64,000 bases of DNA from Yoonia vestfoldensis (GCF_002158905.1 NZ_CP021431.1:186001-250000); one strand, 5' to 3'; counted from the first letter of the stretch, positions 19,672-29,567 are shown. The notes: generated from the sequence alone by a model not told the origin. Made by a program: numbers and translations.

Positions 19672-20097
19672 ATGATGCCGCCTGAAACGCATCACGCCAG
19701 CTGCGTTGCGCTGGGCGACAGCGCAGTGTTGATCCTTGGCGCGGCGGGGCGCGGCAAATCCACGCTGGCGCTGCAATTGATGGCGCTGGGCGGGGTGCTG
19801 GTCGCGGATGACAGGGTGCGGCTATGGGCCGACGGCGACCGGCTGCTGGCGGCATCGCCGCCCGCCATCGCAGGGCTGATCGAGGCGCGCGGCGCAGGCA
19901 TTCTCAAAGCCGCCTGTCAGCCGCGCGCAGAGGTCGCACTGGTCGTCGATCTTGACCAGACCGAGGACCAGCGCCTGCCGGACCGGGACCAGATCCGCCT
20001 CTGCGGCTGCGACATTCCCTTGATAAAACGGATCGACGGGCCACATTTCCCAGCGATCATTGTACAAATCCTCAAGGCCGGCTGGAGCGACCGATGA
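19672..20097 (+). CDS. hprK: HPr kinase/phosphorylase, short alphaproteobacterial form
   Basis: Phosphorylates and dephosphorylates HPr on its regulatory serine. At 141 residues it contains only the C-terminal catalytic domain. The P-loop is [13 protein letters not shown] (23-31), the catalytic aspartate lies in [11 protein letters not shown], and the HprK signature-like IEARGAGIL is present. The N-terminal domain of Firmicutes HprK is absent, which is normal in alphaproteobacteria. Lies 9 bases after chvG and overlaps rapZ by 4 bases (ATGA). Confidence 0.93.
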   Translation: MMPPETHHASCVALGDSAVLILGAAGRGKSTLALQLMALGGVLVADDRVRLWADGDRLLAASPPAIAGLIEARGAGILKAACQPRAEVALVVDLDQTEDQRLPDRDQIRLCGCDIPLIKRIDGPHFPAIIVQILKAGWSDR

Positions 20098-20996
20098 CAG
20101 ATACCCCCCGGATATTGCCGATGACGGTCCTTGTGACCGGGCCGTCCGGTGCGGGGCGGTCCACCGCGATCAATGCGCTCGAGGATCTGGGCTATGAGGT
20201 GATCGACAACCTGCCGCTGTCGCTCTTGCCGCGTCTGCTCGACGGGCCGCCGCCGGGTCGGCCGCTGGCGCTGGGTCTGGACGTGCGCAACCGCGATTTC
20301 GGCACCGATGCGCTGATCGCCACCATTGACCAGCTGGCCGCGCGCAGCGATCAGGTGATGCAGGTGCTATATCTGGATGCCGCCGAGGAAGAGCTGGTCA
20401 AACGCTATTCCGAAACCCGCAGACGGCATCCGCTGGCACCTGCGGGCCCGCCCATGGCCGGGATCGCGCGCGAACGCGACCTTCTGGTGCCAGTGCGCAG
20501 CCGTGCCGATGTGCTGATCGACACCACGGGCCTGTCGCCACATGATCTGCGTGCGGAAATCGACCGCTGGTTCGCCACCGCCGAAGGGCGCAATCTGGGT
20601 GTCACGCTGCATTCGTTTTCCTATAAGCGCGGGCTGCCACGCGGCATGGATATCGTCATGGATTGCCGATTCCTGCGCAACCCGCATTGGGACCCGGATC
20701 TGCGCGCGCGTGACGGGCGCGACGATGATGTGGCGGCCTATGTCGCCGCCGATCCGCGATTCGACGACTTCTTCACCCGGGTCAAGGCGCTGGTCGATCT
20801 GGTCCTGCCCGCGCATAAAGACGAAGGCAAAAGCCACCTCTCCATCGGCTTTGGCTGTACCGGAGGGCAACATCGTTCCGTCATGATCGTCGAACGCATG
20901 GCACAGGCCCTTGCGAAAGACGGGTGGCATGTGTCTAAACGGCATCGAGAGATGGAAAGGCAGGACAGATTGCTCAGCAAGGAACGACAGGCTTGA
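20094..20996 (+). CDS. rapZ: RapZ-family nucleotide-binding protein
   Basis: Member of the YvcJ/RapZ family. In E. coli RapZ binds sRNAs GlmY/GlmZ and directs RNase E; in alphaproteobacteria the target is not established. The 300-residue protein has an N-terminal P-loop [20 protein letters not shown] (Arg in place of the usual Lys of Walker A), DNLPLSLLP, and the conserved C-terminal [20 protein letters not shown]. Overlaps hprK at the start and the EIIA gene at the end. Confidence 0.94.
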   Translation: MTDTPRILPMTVLVTGPSGAGRSTAINALEDLGYEVIDNLPLSLLPRLLDGPPPGRPLALGLDVRNRDFGTDALIATIDQLAARSDQVMQVLYLDAAEEELVKRYSETRRRHPLAPAGPPMAGIARERDLLVPVRSRADVLIDTTGLSPHDLRAEIDRWFATAEGRNLGVTLHSFSYKRGLPRGMDIVMDCRFLRNPHWDPDLRARDGRDDDVAAYVAADPRFDDFFTRVKALVDLVLPAHKDEGKSHLSIGFGCTGGQHRSVMIVERMAQALAKDGWHVSKRHREMERQDRLLSKERQA

Positions 20997-21388
20997 TCGG
21001 GATCGTCATCGTCGCACATGGCGGGCTGGCGCAGGAATACCTGTCCGCCGTCGAACATGTCGTGGGGCGCCAGTCGGGGATGGTCAGCATCGCCATCGGG
21101 CCGGATGACGACCGCGCGCTGAAACAGGCCGAAATCTGCGAGGCTGCCGATGCCGTCGATGCGGGCGCGGGTGTCATCATCGTGACCGATATGTTCGGCG
21201 GATCGCCCTCGAACCTGTCGCTGCGCGCCTGCAGCCCGGCCAACCGCAAGATCCTTTATGGCGCGAATCTGCCGATGCTGATCAAACTGGCCAAATCGCG
21301 CAAACGTTCGGTCCCCGATGCGGCCGAGGCGGCGATTGCCGCGGCGCATAAATATATCAACAGCCACAATGGCGGCCTTTCCCAATGA
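20993..21388 (+). CDS. PTS EIIA component, mannose/fructose (EIIA-Man) type
   Basis: A single-domain EIIA of the mannose superfamily, 131 residues, beginning [20 protein letters not shown] with the phospho-acceptor H9, and containing [17 protein letters not shown]. No EIIB or EIIC lies nearby, so it is probably a regulatory phosphoprotein and not part of a sugar transporter. The start is a TTG that overlaps the rapZ TGA (TTGA), with AAGGAACG 7 bases upstream. Overlaps the HPr gene by 4 bases. Confidence 0.93.
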   Translation: MIGIVIVAHGGLAQEYLSAVEHVVGRQSGMVSIAIGPDDDRALKQAEICEAADAVDAGAGVIIVTDMFGGSPSNLSLRACSPANRKILYGANLPMLIKLAKSRKRSVPDAAEAAIAAAHKYINSHNGGLSQ

Positions 21389-21654
21389 CGACAGCGGTCC
21401 TGAAGATCGAGAATATCAAGGGGCTGCACGCCCGCGCCTCGGCCAAGCTGGTCGAGGTTGTCGAACGATTCGATGCCGATGCCACCGTGCGCAAGGATGG
21501 CGAAACCGCCAGCGGCGACAGTATCATGGGGCTGCTGATGCTGGCCGCCTCGATCGGCACCTATATCGAGGTCGAAACCCGCGGTCCGGACGCAGAACCT
21601 CTGCTGGCGGCGATCACAGCGCTTGTCGCGGATAAATTCGGCGAAGGCGACTGA
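21385..21654 (+). CDS. ptsH: phosphocarrier protein HPr (NPr-like)
   Basis: An 89-residue HPr with the active-site histidine H15 in IKGLHARASAKLVE and the regulatory serine S46 in SGDSIMGLLML, the site expected to be modified by the HprK encoded 1.3 kb upstream. With EIIA-Man it would form a phosphorelay fed by an EI or EI-Ntr encoded elsewhere; no EI gene is in this window. Confidence 0.95.
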   Translation: MTTAVLKIENIKGLHARASAKLVEVVERFDADATVRKDGETASGDSIMGLLMLAASIGTYIEVETRGPDAEPLLAAITALVADKFGEGD

Positions 21655-21667
21655 GCGCCCAAACCCC

Positions 21668-21702
21668 CATCTTCCGAGCGTAAATATCCCCGCCGGAGGC
21701 AT
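21668..21702 (+). repeat. dispersed intergenic repeat, family A
   Basis: CATCTTCCGAGCGTAAATAT followed by CCCCGCCGGAGGCAT. The same word with two or three changes is at 29568-29602, and a more diverged inverted copy at 11351-11389. It follows the HPr stop by 14 bases. Confidence 0.75.
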
Positions 21703-21726
21703 CAAATCTTTTTACGACAGACCGGC

Positions 21727-22602
21727 TCAGCGCGTCGGCACCGGTGTCTCGCCCCGGTAATCATAGAACCCGCGCTGGGTCTTGCGGCCCAGCCAGCCGG
21801 CCTCGACATATTTGGTCAGCAAAGGGCAGGGGCGGTATTTGGTATCGGCCAGCCCGTCATGCAGCACGTTCATGATCGCCAGACAGGTATCCAGCCCGAT
21901 GAAATCCGCCAGTTCTAGCGGCCCCATCGGATGGTTCGCGCCCAGTTTCAGCGATGTGTCAATGGATTGCACCGATCCGACGCCTTCGTATAGCGTATAG
22001 ATCGCCTCGTTGATCATCGGCATCAGGATGCGGTTGACGATGAAGCCGGGGAAATCCTCTGATGCGGTGCTGGTCTTGCCCAGCCGTTCGACGACCTGCT
22101 GACAGGCGCGAAAGGTCGGCTCGTCCGTGGCGATCCCGCGGATCAATTCGACCAGCTGCATGATCGGCACCGGGTTCATGAAATGAAACCCCATGAACCG
22201 CTCGGGCCGGTCCGTGCGCGAGGCCAGCCGCGTGATCGAGATGGACGAGGTATTCGACGTCAGGATCGTCTCGGGCTTCAGATGCGGCAGCAGGTCCTCA
22301 AAGATCGCGGCCTTGATCGTTTCGCGCTCGGTTGCGGCCTCGATGATCAGATCGCTATCGCCCAGATCGGTCAGGGTCTGGGTCGAGGCGATCCGGCGCA
22401 TCGCCTGGGCCTTGGTCTCGGCGGTGATCAGCTCGCGGCTGACCTGGCGTTCAAGGTTCCGGTCGATCTGGGCCAAAGCGGCCGCCAGCGCATCGGCGCT
22501 GATATCGGTCAACAGCACGTCATAGCCCGCCACGGCAAAGACATGGGCGATGCCATTGCCCATCTGCCCAGCCCCTACAATTCCCACACGTTCGATCGCC
22601 AT
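21727..22602 (-). CDS. hbd: 3-hydroxybutyryl-CoA dehydrogenase
   Basis: NAD(P)-dependent oxidoreductase for 3-hydroxybutyryl-CoA/acetoacetyl-CoA. The 291-residue protein has the Rossmann motif VGIVGAGQMGNGIAHVFAVA (residues 6-25), SNTSSISITRLA, the catalytic His in MGFHFMNPVPIMQLVELI, and the C-terminal dimerisation domain with FIVNRILMPMINEAIY and LGANHPMGPLELADFIG. Length is standard for the single-domain bacterial enzyme. It may serve butanoate/PHB metabolism and feed crotonyl-CoA to the ethylmalonyl-CoA pathway. Confidence 0.94.
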   Translation of the reverse strand: MAIERVGIVGAGQMGNGIAHVFAVAGYDVLLTDISADALAAALAQIDRNLERQVSRELITAETKAQAMRRIASTQTLTDLGDSDLIIEAATERETIKAAIFEDLLPHLKPETILTSNTSSISITRLASRTDRPERFMGFHFMNPVPIMQLVELIRGIATDEPTFRACQQVVERLGKTSTASEDFPGFIVNRILMPMINEAIYTLYEGVGSVQSIDTSLKLGANHPMGPLELADFIGLDTCLAIMNVLHDGLADTKYRPCPLLTKYVEAGWLGRKTQRGFYDYRGETPVPTR

Positions 22603-22754
22603 GACTTTTCCTTTACGGGTTCGCTCGCACCATAGGCCGCGCGACGGGCAGGCTTCAAGCCGGACAGATGCAGGAAATTTGTCAGAAATCCAAACATTAG
22701 CCTTTTGGCAAACCTATTGCGCGACTTTGGGTCAGCGCAACAACGGGGGCACAG

Positions 22755-23600
22755 ATGCGGCACGACTCGATTGATATGGGCGATCTGTCCTATTCGCCCT
22801 GCCGATACGGCAATTCGCGAATCCTGTTCCGGGGGCCGCGCAAGCCATTGGACCGGCCCTATCTTGCCTTCATCGGCGGCACGGAAACCTATGGAAAATT
22901 TATCGAAAAACCATTTCCAACGCTGGTGGAAACCGCGCTGCGACAGCCCAGCGTGAATTTTGGCTGCGTGAATGCCGGGCTTGATACTTTCGTGAATGAC
23001 CCCACGATCATGAAAATCTGCAATGGGGCGGATATGACGGTGGTGCAGGTGCTGGGGGCCGATAATCTGTCAAACCGGTTCTATGCGGTGCATCCACGGC
23101 GCAATGACCGGTTTCTGCGCGCGTCAAGCGTGTTGCAGGCGCTTTATCCCGAGGTTGATTTCAACGATTGCGCCTTTACCAGCCAGCTGCTTGCGCGCCT
23201 TTTCGCGACATCGCCAGACCGGTTCGACATCGTGGTGCATGAATTGCGTCAGGCCTGGCTGGCGCGGATGCAGACCATGCTGCGCCAGATCGGCCCGCAA
23301 TGCATTTTGCTATGGTTCTCGGATGAACCGATCGACAATGCCGATTGGATGGGGCGTCCGGCCCAATTGCGCGCCGCCCCCTTGTTCATCACTGCCAACA
23401 TGATCGATGCGCTGACACCCTTGGTGCGCGCGGTGGTGACGGCCATTCCCTCGCCAGAGGCTTTGGCCCAGGGTGCGAATGGCATGCATTATCCGCCCTC
23501 GCAGGCATCTGCGGCCGCCGAAATGCTGGGCCTGCGCTGCCATGTCGAAGCCGCGTCCAAGCTGGTCATGGCGCTGCGCGACGAAATGTTCGCGATCTGA
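22755..23600 (+). CDS. DUF6473-like protein of unknown function
   Basis: A 281-residue cytoplasmic protein starting MRHDSIDMGDLSYSPCRYGN. Recognisable stretches are SRILFRGPRKPLDRPYLAFI, GGTETYGKFIEKPFPTLVE, VNFGCVNAGLDTFVNDP and the C-terminal GANGMHYPPSQASAAAEMLG. The layout (GGTETYG loop, GCVNAG, late His) is reminiscent of the SGNH/GDSL fold, though no clear catalytic triad can be asserted. The pattern is shared by Rhodobacteraceae proteins I know as DUF6473. No neighbour suggests a role. Confidence 0.7.
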   Translation: MRHDSIDMGDLSYSPCRYGNSRILFRGPRKPLDRPYLAFIGGTETYGKFIEKPFPTLVETALRQPSVNFGCVNAGLDTFVNDPTIMKICNGADMTVVQVLGADNLSNRFYAVHPRRNDRFLRASSVLQALYPEVDFNDCAFTSQLLARLFATSPDRFDIVVHELRQAWLARMQTMLRQIGPQCILLWFSDEPIDNADWMGRPAQLRAAPLFITANMIDALTPLVRAVVTAIPSPEALAQGANGMHYPPSQASAAAEMLGLRCHVEAASKLVMALRDEMFAI

Positions 23601-23606
23601 AACGCG

Positions 23607-23634
23607 CAAGGGCCGGTGTTGCCACCGGCCCTTG
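23607..23634. terminator. bidirectional hairpin between convergent genes
   Basis: Perfect 12-bp stem CAAGGGCCGGTG / CACCGGCCCTTG with a 4-base loop lies between the ends of the DUF6473-like gene (+) and etfA (-). There is no long T-tract on either side, so termination efficiency is uncertain. Confidence 0.65.
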
Positions 23635-23655
23635 CAGCATGCCCCAGCGCCGGGG

Positions 23656-24582
23656 TCACAATTTGCCGGTCAATTCCGGCAGCGCCTCGAACAGATCGGC
23701 GACCAGACCGTAATCGGCGACCTGGAAAATCGGTGCTTCTTCGTCTTTGTTGATGGCGACGATGACCTTGCTGTCCTTCATCCCGGCAAGATGCTGGATC
23801 GCGCCGGAAATCCCGACCGCCACATAAAGATCAGGTGCCACGACCTTGCCGGTCTGGCCGACCTGCCAATCATTGGGCGCATAGCCGCTGTCCACGGCGG
23901 CGCGCGATGCACCGACAGCAGCGCCAAGCTTATCCGCCAGCTTCTCGATCAGGGCGAAATCGGCCTGCGATCCCAGCCCGCGCCCGCCCGAGACGACAAC
24001 GCCGGCCGATGTCAGCTCTGGCCGGTCAGAGGCGGCAACCTTGTCTTCGACCCATTCCGACAATCCCGCATCGCCGGTTGCCGTGATGGCGTCGACGCTG
24101 GCCGCGCCGCCCATATCCGCGGCGTCGAAACCCGCGGTGCGGATCGTCATCACCTTGGTTGCATCCGTCGATTTGACGGTCTGGATCGCATTGCCCGCAT
24201 AGATCGGACGCTCGAATGTGTCGGCATCGATGATGCCCGTCACTTCGGAAATGACCATCACATCCAGCAAGGCCGCAACGCGGGGCATCACGTTTTTCGC
24301 ATCTGTCGTGCCGGGGGCGGCGATATGGGTGTAATCCCCCGCCAGTGACACGATCAATGCGGCGGTCGGTTCGGCCAGACGGTGGCCAAGGGCCGCGTCT
24401 TCGGCGCAAAGCACGCGGGTCACGCCTGCGATCTTTGCGGCTTGCTCTGCCGCCGCCTTGGCCGAGGCACCGGCGCAAAGCACGGTCACATCACCCAAAG
24501 CCTTGGCCGCGGTCACGGCCTTTGCGGTGGCATCAAGGGCCAGCGTGCCGTCAGTCACTTCACCAATCAACAGAACAGCCAT
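23656..24582 (-). CDS. etfA: electron transfer flavoprotein alpha subunit
   Basis: FAD-binding subunit of the ETF heterodimer that passes electrons from acyl-CoA dehydrogenases (such as Mcd here) to ETF-quinone oxidoreductase. The 308-residue protein has the FAD domain motifs [40 protein letters not shown] and [20 protein letters not shown]. Its ATG shares a base with the etfB stop (TAATG), so the two are translationally coupled. Confidence 0.97.
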   Translation of the reverse strand: MAVLLIGEVTDGTLALDATAKAVTAAKALGDVTVLCAGASAKAAAEQAAKIAGVTRVLCAEDAALGHRLAEPTAALIVSLAGDYTHIAAPGTTDAKNVMPRVAALLDVMVISEVTGIIDADTFERPIYAGNAIQTVKSTDATKVMTIRTAGFDAADMGGAASVDAITATGDAGLSEWVEDKVAASDRPELTSAGVVVSGGRGLGSQADFALIEKLADKLGAAVGASRAAVDSGYAPNDWQVGQTGKVVAPDLYVAVGISGAIQHLAGMKDSKVIVAINKDEEAPIFQVADYGLVADLFEALPELTGKL

Positions 24583-25340
24583 TACACAGCCCCCGCTTCT
24601 TTGAGTTTCTCGACCAGTTCATCCACCGATTTGACCATGATCCCGGCCTTGCGCGTGCCGGGTTCGACGGTTTTCACCACGCTCAGGCGCGGGGTGATAT
24701 CGACACCGTAATCGGCGGGCGTCTTTTCATCCAAAGGCTTTTTCTTGGCCTTCATGATATTGGGCAAAGAGGCATAGCGCGGTTCGTTCAGACGCAGATC
24801 GACGCTGATGATCGTGGGCATCTTGACCTTGATGGTCTGCAAGCCGCCGTCGACTTCGCGGGTGACGGTCGCATGATCGCCGTCGATGCTGACCTCGGAT
24901 GCAAAGGTCGCCTGTGACCAGCCCAGCAATGCCGACAGCATCTGGCCAGTCGCATTCATGTCATTGTCGATGGCCTGCTTGCCGCAGATCACCAGACCGG
25001 GGTTTTCCTGCTTGACGATACCGGCAAGAATTTTCGCAACGGCCAAAGGTTCGATATCCTGATGCACGTCTTCGCTGGCCACGACCAGGATGGCGCGGTC
25101 GGCCCCCATGGCAAGGGCGGTGCGCAGCGTTTCCTGGGCCTGCTTGACGCCGATGGACACGGCCACGACCTCTTCGACCTTGCCGGCTTCGCGCAGGCGG
25201 ATCGCCTCTTCGACGGCGATTTCGTCGAACGGGTTCATGGACATTTTGACATTGGCAAGATCGACACCGGAACCATCCGCCTTGACGCGGACCTTCACGT
25301 TATAGTCGATCACGCGCTTGACAGGTACGAGCACCTTCAT
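24582..25340 (-). CDS. etfB: electron transfer flavoprotein beta subunit
   Basis: AMP-binding subunit of ETF. The 252-residue protein starts [20 protein letters not shown] and has the recognition and AMP-site segments [20 protein letters not shown] and [20 protein letters not shown]. The ATG at 25340 follows GGGAGAAACGCAG; an in-frame ATG nine codons upstream lacks a ribosome-binding site. First gene of the etfB-etfA pair. Confidence 0.97.
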   Translation of the reverse strand: MKVLVPVKRVIDYNVKVRVKADGSGVDLANVKMSMNPFDEIAVEEAIRLREAGKVEEVVAVSIGVKQAQETLRTALAMGADRAILVVASEDVHQDIEPLAVAKILAGIVKQENPGLVICGKQAIDNDMNATGQMLSALLGWSQATFASEVSIDGDHATVTREVDGGLQTIKVKMPTIISVDLRLNEPRYASLPNIMKAKKKPLDEKTPADYGVDITPRLSVVKTVEPGTRKAGIMVKSVDELVEKLKEAGAV

Positions 25341-25468
25341 CTGCGTTTCTCCCATAGAATAATTCATGCGGTCTGCTGCACTTGTTATCCGCTACCGTCC
25401 GGTGACAACAGTGCAAAATCGACGCGGCAAGTGTCAGGGACGCCACGTTTGTGAGGTGCGGGTCAAGT

Positions 25469-25490
25469 AAGGTGGGTTTAAACCCACCTT
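25469..25490. repeat. AAGGTGGG palindrome at end of cobalamin adenosyltransferase gene
   Basis: A 22-base perfect palindrome, arms AAGGTGGGTTT / AAACCCACCTT, ends 3 bases beyond the stop codon of the minus-strand adenosyltransferase gene. Same family as the elements behind pckA and both tuf genes; probably a 3'-end hairpin. Confidence 0.7.
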
Positions 25491-25493
25491 CGC

Positions 25494-26066
25494 TTAGCGG
25501 TTCGCCCCCGGAATCCACAGCACATCGGCCCGCCCGTCGTCATTGGCGATGCGCGAGGCCTGAAAGAACCAATCCGACAGCCGGTTCAGATATTTTGCCG
25601 CCGCCGGATTGACCGCCTCGGCCCCGGCCAGTTCCACCGTCAGTCGTTCCGCGCGCCGCGACACTGTCCGGCACAGGTGCAGATGCGCCGCCAGCGCCGA
25701 TCCGCCCGGCAGCACGAAACTGCGCAAAGGTGCGACCTTGGCGGTCATCGCGTCGATCTGGCTTTCCAGCCGCGCGACCTGTGTATCGCTCATGCGCAGC
25801 ACCGGATAACCCGCCTCGCCATCCTTTTCCATGTCGGGGCGGCACAGATCCGCACCCAGATCGAACAGATCGTTCTGGATCATCGCCAGATGGCTGTCCA
25901 TCTCGCCGGTCGCATGCAGGCGCGCCATGCCGACAGTGGCGTTGGTTTCATCCACCGTGCCATAGGCGTTCACCCGCAGCGCATGTTTGGCCACACGATC
26001 ACCATTGCCCAGTGCCGTCTGCCCGGCATCACCGGTTTTCGTATAGATCTTGTTCAGCACCACCAT
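25494..26066 (-). CDS. cob(I)alamin adenosyltransferase, PduO type
   Basis: Makes adenosylcobalamin from cob(I)alamin and ATP. The 190-residue protein has the N-terminal ATP-binding signature NKIYTKTGDAGQTALGNGDR, VNAYGTVDETNA, LPGGSALAAHLHLCRTVSRR and C-terminal LNRLSDWFFQASRIAND. The cofactor is needed by ethylmalonyl-CoA mutase and methylmalonyl-CoA mutase, in keeping with mcd and etfBA in this window. The next gene on the same strand upstream (HIG1-like) is 4 bases away. Confidence 0.95.
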   Translation of the reverse strand: MVVLNKIYTKTGDAGQTALGNGDRVAKHALRVNAYGTVDETNATVGMARLHATGEMDSHLAMIQNDLFDLGADLCRPDMEKDGEAGYPVLRMSDTQVARLESQIDAMTAKVAPLRSFVLPGGSALAAHLHLCRTVSRRAERLTVELAGAEAVNPAAAKYLNRLSDWFFQASRIANDDGRADVLWIPGANR

Positions 26067-26070
26067 GTGG

Positions 26071-26277
26071 TCAGCCCCCTTGTCCGCGAAGATAAACGAA
26101 TAGCACGAGCAGGATCACCGCCACGAATTGCGCACCGATCCGCCAGCGCATGATCTTGTTTGCATTCTTGCGATAGAAATCGCCGCCCTTGCCGAAGGAC
26201 CCGATGCCCAACAACAAGATGCCCAGCACCAGCAGCACCGCGACAGCCACAAGCCAGAAAAGAGGGTCGTTTGCCAT
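26071..26277 (-). CDS. HIG1-type twin-transmembrane small protein
   Basis: A 68-residue protein with two hydrophobic helices (about 7-27 and 47-63) separated by a short basic loop GKGGDFYRKNANKIMRWRI. The FYRKxANKxMRWRxGxQ loop is the HIG1-domain signature also called twin-transmembrane protein in alphaproteobacteria. Members elsewhere associate with respiratory complexes, but no function is established here. Cotranscribed with the adenosyltransferase. Confidence 0.85.
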   Translation of the reverse strand: MANDPLFWLVAVAVLLVLGILLLGIGSFGKGGDFYRKNANKIMRWRIGAQFVAVILLVLFVYLRGQGG

Positions 26278-26337
26278 GATGGTCTTCCTTTGATCCTGTC
26301 AGCGCGACCTAGCGCCACGCGCAAAGATAGCAAACCC

Positions 26338-27165
26338 CTATCCGCGCAACAGCACCGCATCAAGCAATCGCGTCGGCAGCATCCGCCGCATCAGCCCCGC
26401 CAGATAGGTGGGTCGCGTGACATAATAGCGCGGCTTCGGCTTGGCCGCCGTCACCGCATGCAGCAATTTGGCGGTCACCGCACTGGCGGGCAGTTCAAAC
26501 CGGTCGGGCCCGCTGTCGGTATAAAGCCGCGCCAAGAGGGTCTTATATTCATCCGCGCGGGCCGATTCTTGCCAATTGATCCAGCGTTCGAAATGCGGGA
26601 TCGCATTCTTGCGGATATCCGATGTGATCGGGCCGGGCTCGATCAGGATCACCTTGATCTGCGTGCCCGCCATTTCCAGCCGCAGCACATCGGTCAACCC
26701 TTCGAGCGCGAATTTACTGGCGACATAGGCCCCTCGCCAGCGGATGCCGACCAGCCCCAGCACCGACGAACAATGCACGATCCGCCCATGTCCCTGCGCG
26801 CGCATCACCGGAATGACCGCGCGGGTCAGCGCATGCCAGCCAAAGAAATTCGTCTCGAACAGGGCGCGCAATCCATCAACCGGCAGATCCTCGACAGCGC
26901 CCGGCAGCGCATGGGCGCCGTTGTTGAACAGCGCATCCAGCGTGCCGCCTGTCGCCGCCAGCACCTCGGCCAGACCTGCGGCGATACTGGTCTGGTCTGT
27001 GTAATCGATGCGGGGGCTTTCAAACCCCAGCGCCACCAGCCGCGCGCAATCCTCGGCCTTGCGGCAAGATGCGAAGACGCGCCAGCCCGCCGCCCGCATG
27101 CCCTGCGCCGCGTCAAGCCCGATGCCCGAAGAGGCGCCCGTGATCAGGATGGATTTCTGCACCAT
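26338..27165 (-). CDS. short-chain dehydrogenase/reductase (SDR)
   Basis: A 275-residue classical SDR starting [20 protein letters not shown], with the NAD(P) motif [17 protein letters not shown] in place of the usual NNAG, catalytic Ser in [10 protein letters not shown] and the YxxxK pair in [16 protein letters not shown]. The Arg after [10 protein letters not shown] suggests NADP preference. Start chosen at 27165; upstream in-frame residues have no family match. The substrate is unknown. It is divergent from parC. Confidence 0.9.
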   Translation of the reverse strand: MVQKSILITGASSGIGLDAAQGMRAAGWRVFASCRKAEDCARLVALGFESPRIDYTDQTSIAAGLAEVLAATGGTLDALFNNGAHALPGAVEDLPVDGLRALFETNFFGWHALTRAVIPVMRAQGHGRIVHCSSVLGLVGIRWRGAYVASKFALEGLTDVLRLEMAGTQIKVILIEPGPITSDIRKNAIPHFERWINWQESARADEYKTLLARLYTDSGPDRFELPASAVTAKLLHAVTAAKPKPRYYVTRPTYLAGLMRRMLPTRLLDAVLLRG

Positions 27166-27262
27166 GGCGCAGCTTTGGCGAAACCCGCGCAAAAGGGCAA
27201 GCAGCCCGGCATTGCCATTTCCCCGCTTTACGGGTGAATCCTTGATCGCTACACCCCCTTGC

Positions 27263-29566
27263 ATGAGTGATGAGAACGAGACCGCCCCCGGCCCCAATGA
27301 CGTGACCGAATCGCTGCGCAGCGCGATCGGCGACCGCTATCTGACCTATGCTTTGTCCACGATCATGCACCGCGCGCTGCCCGATGCGCGCGACGGGCTG
27401 AAACCGGTCCACCGCCGCATCCTTTACGCGATGTCGCGGCTGCGCCTGTCACCTTCGGGCGGCTTTCTGAAATCCGCCAAGATCAGCGGCGACACGATGG
27501 GCGATTTCCACCCCCATGGCGATGCCGCGATCTATGATGCGATGGCGCGTCTGGCGCAGGATTTCAACGTCCGCTATCCGCTGGTCGACGGGCAGGGCAA
27601 TTTCGGCAATATCGATGGCGACAACCCCGCCGCCTCTCGGTATACCGAGGCGCGGATGACCGCCGCCGCCGAGGCGCTGCTCGAAGGTCTGTCCGAAGAT
27701 TCGGTCGATTTTCGTGACAATTACGATGGCCGCCTGACCGAACCCTCGGTGCTGCCCGCCAGTTTCCCCAACCTGCTGGCCAATGGGTCCAGCGGCATCG
27801 CCGTCGGCATGGCCACGAATATCCCGCCGCATAACCTGCATGAATTGATCGACGCCTGCCTGCATCTGATCAAATCGCCGGGTGCCGCCGATGACAGCCT
27901 GCTGACGCATATCCTCGGCCCCGATTTCCCCACCGGCGGCGTCATCGTCGAACCGCCAGAGAATATGGCCGAGGCCTATCGCACCGGGCGCGGCTCGTTC
28001 CGCCTGCGCGCCAAATGGGAGGTCGAGGATCTGGGCCGCGGCCAATGGCAGATCGTCGTGACCGAGATCCCCTATCAGGTGCAGAAATCGAAACTGATCG
28101 AAAAACTGGCCGAGGTGATCCAGACCAAAAAGGTCCCGCTGCTGGCTGACGTGCGCGACGAATCGGCCGAGGATCTGCGCGTCGTGCTGGAACCGCGCGC
28201 GCGGTCGGTCGATCCCGAGATGCTGATGGGCATGCTGTTTCGCAATTCGGACCTCGAAATCCGGTTCAGCATGAACATGAACGTGCTGATCGACGGGCTG
28301 ACGCCCAAGGTCTGTTCGCTGAAAGAGGTTTTGCGCGCCTTTCTGGATCACCGCCGCGATGTGCTCTTGCGCCGCTCGCGCCACCGGCTGGGCAAGATCG
28401 ACCACCGGCTTGAAGTGCTCGACGGCTTCATCATCGCCTTCCTGCATCTGGACCGGGTGATCGACATCATCCGCTATGACGACGACCCCAAATCCGCCCT
28501 GATGGCCGAGGATTGGGCGCATGCGCATATCCGCGCGACATCCGAAAAGGATTATGTCGGGCCAAAAGCCACCGACCCCGAAATCGCCCTGACCGAAGTG
28601 CAGGCCGAAGCGATCCTGAACATGCGGCTGCGGTCGCTGCGACGGCTGGAAGAACTCGAACTGATCGCCGAACGCGACGCGCTGGCCGCCGAACGCGCGG
28701 GGATCGTGGCGCTTCTGGGGGATGAGGCGCTGCAATGGGCGCGGATCGCGGATGAATTGCGCGAAACCCGCAAACAATTCGGCCGGACCAGTGCCGGTGG
28801 CGCGCGCCGGACGCAATTCGCGCTGGCCGCCGAAGTGGCCGATGTGCCGATCGAGGCGATGATCGACCGCGAACCGATCACCGTGGTCTGTTCGCAGATG
28901 GGCTGGGTGCGGGCAATGACCGGCCATATCGACCTGACCCGTGATCTGAAATTCAAGGATGGCGACGGACCCCGTTTCACCTTTCACGCCGAAACCACCG
29001 ATAAATTGCTGGTCTTCGGTGCGAATGGGCGGTTCTACACGGTCGCGGCGGCCAATCTGCCGGGTGGGCGCGGCATGGGCGAACCTTTGCGCCTGATGAT
29101 CGACCTGCCGAACGAGGCCGAAATCATCGACATCCTGATCCATAAACCGGGTGAAAAGCTGCTGGTCGCCTCGGCCGATGGCAATGGCTTTATCGTGCCC
29201 GAGACCGAGGTCGTGGCCCAGACCCGCGCCGGCAAACAGGTGCTCAACCTTGGCAGCAGCACCGCGCGGCTCTGCCAGCGGATCAGCGGCGATCATGTCG
29301 CGGTGGTCGGCGAAAACCGCAAAGTGCTGGTCTTCGGCATCGATGAATTGCCCGAAATGACCCGTGGCAAAGGCGTGCGGCTGCAAAAGTACAAGGATGG
29401 CGGGCTGTCGGATGCCACGACATTCACATTGGCAGAGGGGCTGATATGGCTGGACCCCGCCGGACGGACGCGCACGCAGACAGAGCTGGATGAATGGATC
29501 GGCAAACGCGCCAGCGCCGGACGGATGGCACCTCGCGGCTTTCCACGCGACAACCGCTTTACCTGA
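27263..29566 (+). CDS. parC: DNA topoisomerase IV subunit A
   Basis: Breakage-reunion subunit of topoisomerase IV, which decatenates daughter chromosomes. The 767-residue protein starts [20 protein letters not shown], has the winged-helix region with [20 protein letters not shown], the quinolone-pocket segment [20 protein letters not shown], and catalytic Tyr127 in [12 protein letters not shown]. The C-terminal third forms the beta-pinwheel. The position equivalent to E. coli ParC Ser80 is Ala88, and Glu84 is Asp92. A longer in-frame extension upstream overlaps the divergent SDR gene and is rejected. Confidence 0.95.
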   Translation: MSDENETAPGPNDVTESLRSAIGDRYLTYALSTIMHRALPDARDGLKPVHRRILYAMSRLRLSPSGGFLKSAKISGDTMGDFHPHGDAAIYDAMARLAQDFNVRYPLVDGQGNFGNIDGDNPAASRYTEARMTAAAEALLEGLSEDSVDFRDNYDGRLTEPSVLPASFPNLLANGSSGIAVGMATNIPPHNLHELIDACLHLIKSPGAADDSLLTHILGPDFPTGGVIVEPPENMAEAYRTGRGSFRLRAKWEVEDLGRGQWQIVVTEIPYQVQKSKLIEKLAEVIQTKKVPLLADVRDESAEDLRVVLEPRARSVDPEMLMGMLFRNSDLEIRFSMNMNVLIDGLTPKVCSLKEVLRAFLDHRRDVLLRRSRHRLGKIDHRLEVLDGFIIAFLHLDRVIDIIRYDDDPKSALMAEDWAHAHIRATSEKDYVGPKATDPEIALTEVQAEAILNMRLRSLRRLEELELIAERDALAAERAGIVALLGDEALQWARIADELRETRKQFGRTSAGGARRTQFALAAEVADVPIEAMIDREPITVVCSQMGWVRAMTGHIDLTRDLKFKDGDGPRFTFHAETTDKLLVFGANGRFYTVAAANLPGGRGMGEPLRLMIDLPNEAEIIDILIHKPGEKLLVASADGNGFIVPETEVVAQTRAGKQVLNLGSSTARLCQRISGDHVAVVGENRKVLVFGIDELPEMTRGKGVRLQKYKDGGLSDATTFTLAEGLIWLDPAGRTRTQTELDEWIGKRASAGRMAPRGFPRDNRFT

Positions 29567-29567
29567 T

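Noticed and set aside
17701..19776. 691-codon minus-strand frame opposite chvG
   Set aside because: Antisense shadow of chvG with the same low-complexity Q/R/H/D-rich composition. chvG has all kinase motifs.
27449..29386. 645-codon minus-strand frame opposite parC
   Set aside because: Shadow frame; parC is certain from its catalytic Tyr and winged-helix motifs.
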